A stretch of DNA of 64,000 nucleotides from an uncultured beta proteobacterium (GTDB lineage Bacteria; Pseudomonadota; Gammaproteobacteria; Burkholderiales; Burkholderiaceae_C). Position numbers and translations under genes: made by a program. Below the pieces are notes generated by a model. The model was not told where the DNA came from, made no database searches, and worked only from the letters and a program-made list of their open reading frames with translations. The DNA lies in contig CAJBBZ010000085.1 of the NCBI GenBank assembly GCA_903951445.1, positions 1 to 64,000 on the forward strand, given 5' to 3'. This document shows positions 59,933 to 64,000 of this stretch, piece by piece; within the stretch, counting starts at the first letter, position 1; the number at the start of each line of letters is the position of its first letter.

Positions 59933-60298
59933 TTATTTTTTCAGGGATGCCGCAGCCTTGCGCGGACCTTTGCGGGTACGGGCATTGGTGCGTGTGCGCT
60001 GTCCGCGCATCGGCAAACCACGGCGATGGCGGAAGCCGCGGTAGCAACCGATGTCCATCAAACGCTTGATGTTCATCGTGGTCTCGCGCCGCAAATCGCC
60101 TTCGATAGTGAACTGGCCAATCGCATCGCGAATTTTTTCCAGATCACCGTCGGTGAGGTCTTTGATTTTTTTGGAATATGCAATGCCGCAGGCTTCGCAT
60201 ATTTTGCGTGCGCGCGGACGTCCAATGCCGAAAATGGAGGTCAGTCCGATTTCCGCATGTTTGTGCGGCGGAATATTTATACCAGCGATACGTGCCAT
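59933..60298 (-). CDS. rpsM: 30S ribosomal protein S13
   Basis: [27 protein letters not shown]...[16 protein letters not shown]. Confidence 0.97.
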   Translation of the reverse strand: MARIAGINIPPHKHAEIGLTSIFGIGRPRARKICEACGIAYSKKIKDLTDGDLEKIRDAIGQFTIEGDLRRETTMNIKRLMDIGCYRGFRHRRGLPMRGQRTRTNARTRKGPRKAAASLKK

Positions 60299-60322
60299 AT
60301 TTTTCCTCTAGAACTCTAGCTA

Positions 60323-60436
60323 TCAACCCTGACGCTGCTTGTGGCGCGGATCTGTACAGATCACACGCACCACGCCCTTGCGACGGATAATCTTGCAATT
60401 GCGGCAAATTTTCTTGACCGAGGCCGAGACTTTCAT
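60323..60436 (-). CDS. rpmJ: 50S ribosomal protein L36
   Basis: Short ORF absent from the supplied track, read directly: [37 protein letters not shown]. Confidence 0.93.
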   Translation of the reverse strand: MKVSASVKKICRNCKIIRRKGVVRVICTDPRHKQRQG

Positions 60437-60551
60437 TTCTATTCTCCTAAAACTACCAAAGCAACCTTAACTTGCGTCCCGGCCACTATTACCTGCCACA
60501 TCCATTAGCTAACTGCTTTGCAGCCAACCACTATTTGATTTCAAGCCTCAT

Positions 60552-61862
60552 TTAGGTCGGCTTGAAGCTCGCTTTCTTCAACAATGAGTCATATTGCTGC
60601 GACATCAGGTAGTTTTGTACCTGGGCCATGAAATCCATGGTGACCACCACAATAATCAGCAAAGACGTTCCACCGAAGTAAAACGGCACGTTGTATTTCA
60701 AAATCAGAAACTCCGGCAGCAAGCACACAAAGGTGATGTAAATGGCACCTGCCAAGGTCAGGCGCAGCAAAATTTTGTCGATGTACTTGGCCGTGTGATC
60801 GCCAGGACGAATACCGGGGATGAAGGCGCCGCTCTTTTTCAGGTTGTCCGCGGTTTCGCGGCTGTTAAACACCAAGGCGGTATAAAAGAAACAGAAAAAC
60901 ACAATTGCGCTGGCATACAGCATCACATACACCGGCTGGCCTGGGCTGAGCGTGCCGGCAATGTCTTTAAGCCAACTCATAGACTCACCGCTGCTAAACC
61001 AGTTGGCAATCGTGGCCGGTAACAAAATAATCGAGGAGGCAAAGATGGGAGGAATCACGCCCGCCATATTGAGTTTGAGCGGCAGGTGCGAGGACTGACC
61101 GCCATAGACCTTGTTGCCCACCTGGCGGCGCGCGTAGTTCACCAAAATCTTGCGTTGGCCGCGCTCTACAAAGACCACAAAATAGGTCACCAAACCGACC
61201 AGAACCACAATAACCAAGGCCACCAAAATGCTCATGGCACCGGTGCGCACTAGCTCCAACAAACCACCAACGGCACTGGGCAGACCCGCAGCGATACCGC
61301 CGAAAATCAAGATAGAAATACCGTTGCCCAGACCGCGCTCGGTAATTTGCTCACCCAGCCACATCAGGAACATGGTGCCCGATGTAAGCGTAACTACCGC
61401 AGTAATACGAAACCCCATCCCTGGCGACAACACCAAACCCGCCGACGACTCCAGCGCCAGGGCAATACCCATGGACTGGAACAAAGCCAGGCCCAAAGTG
61501 CCATAACGCGTGTACTGCGTAATCTTGCGGCGCCCGGCTTCGCCCTCTTTCTTGAGTTGCTCAAACATGGGCACGACATAGCCCAGCAATTGCATGATGA
61601 TAGAGGCCGAGATGTAGGGCATGATGCCCAACGCGAATACGGTAAACCGTGACAAAGCACCGCCGGAGAACATATTGAACAGGCTCAATATGCCACCTTG
61701 CTGACCTTGGAAAAGTTGCTGCAATTGATTGGGGTCTATACCCGGCACAGGAATATGCGCACCCACCCGGTACACGACCAGGGCGAGCAGCAGGAACACC
61801 AAGCGGCGACTCAAGTCGCCGTACTTGCCGTTCTTAGCTGTTTGCGCGGAGGTACTTGCCAC
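60552..61862 (-). CDS. secY: Protein translocase subunit SecY
   Basis: [20 protein letters not shown], multi-[28 protein letters not shown]. Confidence 0.97.
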   Translation of the reverse strand: MASTSAQTAKNGKYGDLSRRLVFLLLALVVYRVGAHIPVPGIDPNQLQQLFQGQQGGILSLFNMFSGGALSRFTVFALGIMPYISASIIMQLLGYVVPMFEQLKKEGEAGRRKITQYTRYGTLGLALFQSMGIALALESSAGLVLSPGMGFRITAVVTLTSGTMFLMWLGEQITERGLGNGISILIFGGIAAGLPSAVGGLLELVRTGAMSILVALVIVVLVGLVTYFVVFVERGQRKILVNYARRQVGNKVYGGQSSHLPLKLNMAGVIPPIFASSIILLPATIANWFSSGESMSWLKDIAGTLSPGQPVYVMLYASAIVFFCFFYTALVFNSRETADNLKKSGAFIPGIRPGDHTAKYIDKILLRLTLAGAIYITFVCLLPEFLILKYNVPFYFGGTSLLIIVVVTMDFMAQVQNYLMSQQYDSLLKKASFKPT

Positions 61863-61880
61863 AGGCTTGTCTCAAATCAA

Positions 61881-62315
61881 TTAGGCGACGCTGCCGCCAG
61901 CCGCTTCGATAGCTGCTTTGGCATTGGCGCTTGCGCCAATGCCGGTCAGCTTCACAGCCTTGGTCAATGCACCGGTGTGAATCACTTTCACCACCTTGGC
62001 AATCGGTGCAACTACACCGGCATGCTTGAGCGTGAGCATGTCCACTTCGGGCAGTCCCAAAACTTCCAGCGTCGTCAACGTAATTTCGGCGTTGTACTTG
62101 AGCAAATGGGATTTGAAGCCACGCTTGGGCAAACGGCGATGCATAGGCATCTGACCGCCTTCAAAACCCACTTTGTGGTAGCCGCCAGCACGCGACTTTT
62201 GACCTTTGTGACCGCGACCGGCGGTTTTACCCAGACCCGATCCGATACCACGACCGACGCGACGCTTAGCGTGCTTGGCGCCTGATGCAGGCTTGATGCC
62301 ATTGAGTTCCATCAT
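61881..62315 (-). CDS. rplO: 50S ribosomal protein L15
   Basis: [52 protein letters not shown]. Confidence 0.96.
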   Translation of the reverse strand: MMELNGIKPASGAKHAKRRVGRGIGSGLGKTAGRGHKGQKSRAGGYHKVGFEGGQMPMHRRLPKRGFKSHLLKYNAEITLTTLEVLGLPEVDMLTLKHAGVVAPIAKVVKVIHTGALTKAVKLTGIGASANAKAAIEAAGGSVA

Positions 62316-62322
62316 CCGCCCC

Positions 62323-62505
62323 TTACAGCACTTTGACCAGATAGCTGATCTTGTTGATCATTCCGCGAACGGCCGGCGTGTCTTCCAACTCGCTGGTGCT
62401 CCCCATTTTGCGCAGGCCCAGGCCACGCACGGTGGCACGGTGGGATTCTTTGCAACCAATGGGGCTACGCACCAATTGGATTTTTACGGTTTGAGGTGTA
62501 GTCAT
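62323..62505 (-). CDS. rpmD: 50S ribosomal protein L30
   Basis: C-terminal 60 aa of ORF 62323..62676: [60 protein letters not shown]. Confidence 0.95.
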   Translation of the reverse strand: MTTPQTVKIQLVRSPIGCKESHRATVRGLGLRKMGSTSELEDTPAVRGMINKISYLVKVL

Positions 62506-62518
62506 GACTCGTCTCCGA

Positions 62519-63043
62519 TCAGGCGAAGATCTCTTCGATGGATTTGCCGCGCTTAGCAGCAACCTGCGAAGGCGTGGTGGAAATCGACAATGCGTCCAAA
62601 GTGGCACGCACCATGTTGTAAGGGTTGGTCGAACCATGGCTCTTGGCCACGATATCGGTAATGCCAACGACCTCAAACACAGCGCGCATCGGGCCGCCTG
62701 CGATGATGCCGGTTCCCTTGGGAGCCGGTGCCATCATGACATTGGCTGCGCCGTGGTGGCCCATCACCTGGTGGTGAATCGTGCCGTTCTTCAGGCTGAC
62801 TTTGATCATGTTGCGGCGGGCTTCTTCCATCGCTTTTTGCACCGCTGCCGGCACTTCTTTGGACTTGCCTTTGCCCATGCCGATACGGCCATCGCCGTCA
62901 CCGACCACGGTCAAGGCGGCAAAGCCCAGAATACGACCGCCCTTGACCACTTTGGTCACGCGGTTGATCGCGATCATTTTTTCCCGCAGCCCGTCCTCGG
63001 GTCCTTCGACCTTGCCCTGCATTTTTGCTTGTACTTTAGCCAT
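62519..63043 (-). CDS. rpsE: 30S ribosomal protein S5
   Basis: [61 protein letters not shown]. Confidence 0.97.
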   Translation of the reverse strand: MAKVQAKMQGKVEGPEDGLREKMIAINRVTKVVKGGRILGFAALTVVGDGDGRIGMGKGKSKEVPAAVQKAMEEARRNMIKVSLKNGTIHHQVMGHHGAANVMMAPAPKGTGIIAGGPMRAVFEVVGITDIVAKSHGSTNPYNMVRATLDALSISTTPSQVAAKRGKSIEEIFA

Positions 63044-63060
63044 GGTTCGTTCCGATCTGC

Positions 63061-63426
63061 TTAAAACTGCAAGCCTGCTTCGCGCGCCGCGTCAGCCAAG
63101 GCCTTGACCCGGCCGTGGTAGGCAAAGCCCGCACGGTCAAAGGCAACTTTTTCGATGCCGGCAGCCCTGGCTTTTTCAGCCACCAGCTTGCCAACCATTT
63201 GGGCTGCGGCCACATTGCCACCTTTGCCCGAACCACCCAGCGCGCTGCGCACATCGGCCTGCACGCTGGAAGCGGTAGCCACAATGCGGTCGCCGGTACC
63301 GGCAATCACGGTAGCGTAGATATGCAAATTGGTGCGGTTGACCGTGAGCCGTGCAACGCCTTGTGTTGCGATACGGATACGGGTCTGCCGCGCTCTGCGA
63401 AGACGTTGCTCTTTTTTCGTCAACAT
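63061..63426 (-). CDS. rplR: 50S ribosomal protein L18
   Basis: [38 protein letters not shown]...[29 protein letters not shown]. Confidence 0.96.
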   Translation of the reverse strand: MLTKKEQRLRRARQTRIRIATQGVARLTVNRTNLHIYATVIAGTGDRIVATASSVQADVRSALGGSGKGGNVAAAQMVGKLVAEKARAAGIEKVAFDRAGFAYHGRVKALADAAREAGLQF

Positions 63427-63437
63427 AGTGCAGTTCC

Positions 63438-63971
63438 TTATTTCTTCTTGGTTTCTTTGATGGTGATCTTCTCATCCGAATAACGGATGCCTTTGCCTTT
63501 GTAAGGCTCAGGAGGACGTACACCACGAATTTCCGCTGCGATCTGGCCTACGCGCTGACGGTCCGCACCCTTGATAGAGATTTCCGTCGGCGTGGGCGTT
63601 GCCACCGTGATACCGGCAGGCATGTCCATATTGACAGGATGCGAAAAACCGATCGCGAGGTTGAGCTTGTTACCAATAGCCTGGGCCTTGAAACCCACAC
63701 CGACCAGATTGAGCTTCTTCTCAAAGCCCTGGGTCACACCGGTGACCATATTGCTAACCAGCTGACGCATGGTGCCAGACATGGCATCGGCGGCACGCGA
63801 GTCATTGGCGGGCAAGAACACCAGCGAACCGGACTCGTTAGAAATTTTGACCAATGCGTTTTGCGCCAGATGCAAAGTACCACCGGCTGCCTTAACGCTG
63901 ATCTGGTCTTCCTTGATCTGCACATCAACGCCAGCGGGGATGCTGACAGGACGTTTACCTACTCGGGACAT
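63438..63971 (-). CDS. rplF: 50S ribosomal protein L6
   Basis: [33 protein letters not shown]...[31 protein letters not shown]. Confidence 0.97.
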   Translation of the reverse strand: MSRVGKRPVSIPAGVDVQIKEDQISVKAAGGTLHLAQNALVKISNESGSLVFLPANDSRAADAMSGTMRQLVSNMVTGVTQGFEKKLNLVGVGFKAQAIGNKLNLAIGFSHPVNMDMPAGITVATPTPTEISIKGADRQRVGQIAAEIRGVRPPEPYKGKGIRYSDEKITIKETKKK

Positions 63972-64000
63972 AGTTATTTCTCCAGAATGCAGCTTAGGCC

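Overview
This 64 kb window is chromosomal DNA from a betaproteobacterium, probably Burkholderiales/Comamonadaceae (inferred from gene content and repeat style). The left part holds a minus-strand operon: acyl-CoA synthetase, a complete branched-chain-amino-acid-type ABC transporter, and a PaaK-like ligase. It is followed by a Crp/Fnr regulator and housekeeping or accessory genes: RluF-like, HtpG, FKBP, DbpA, AlkB, fused IcmF mutase, CoaX, M20 amidohydrolase, a molybdopterin oxidoreductase, a tandem DsbA/HCCA-isomerase protein, and an arsR-arsC-aquaglyceroporin set. The most coherent system is a C2-sulfonate dissimilation route spread over two neighbouring loci. The first has SauS/SauT-like genes with a Bug-type binding protein, plus Ald and an ArgP-like LysR regulator. 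The second has an IclR regulator divergent from xsc-pta, followed by soeABC-like sulfite dehydrogenase genes. Between them lie a type IV pilus minor-pilin/PilY1/PilE cluster, an unusual FimV-like secreted protein with WV(Q/R)Y repeats, and a CobS/CobT pair. The right end is an initiator tRNA-fMet and the spc/alpha ribosomal protein operons (rplQ-rpoA-rpsD-rpsK-rpsM-rpmJ-secY-rplO-rpmD-rpsE-rplR-rplF), all on the minus strand. No CRISPR array, rRNA, prophage or transposase was seen. All functional names come from reading motifs and recalled family similarity; no database search was run.
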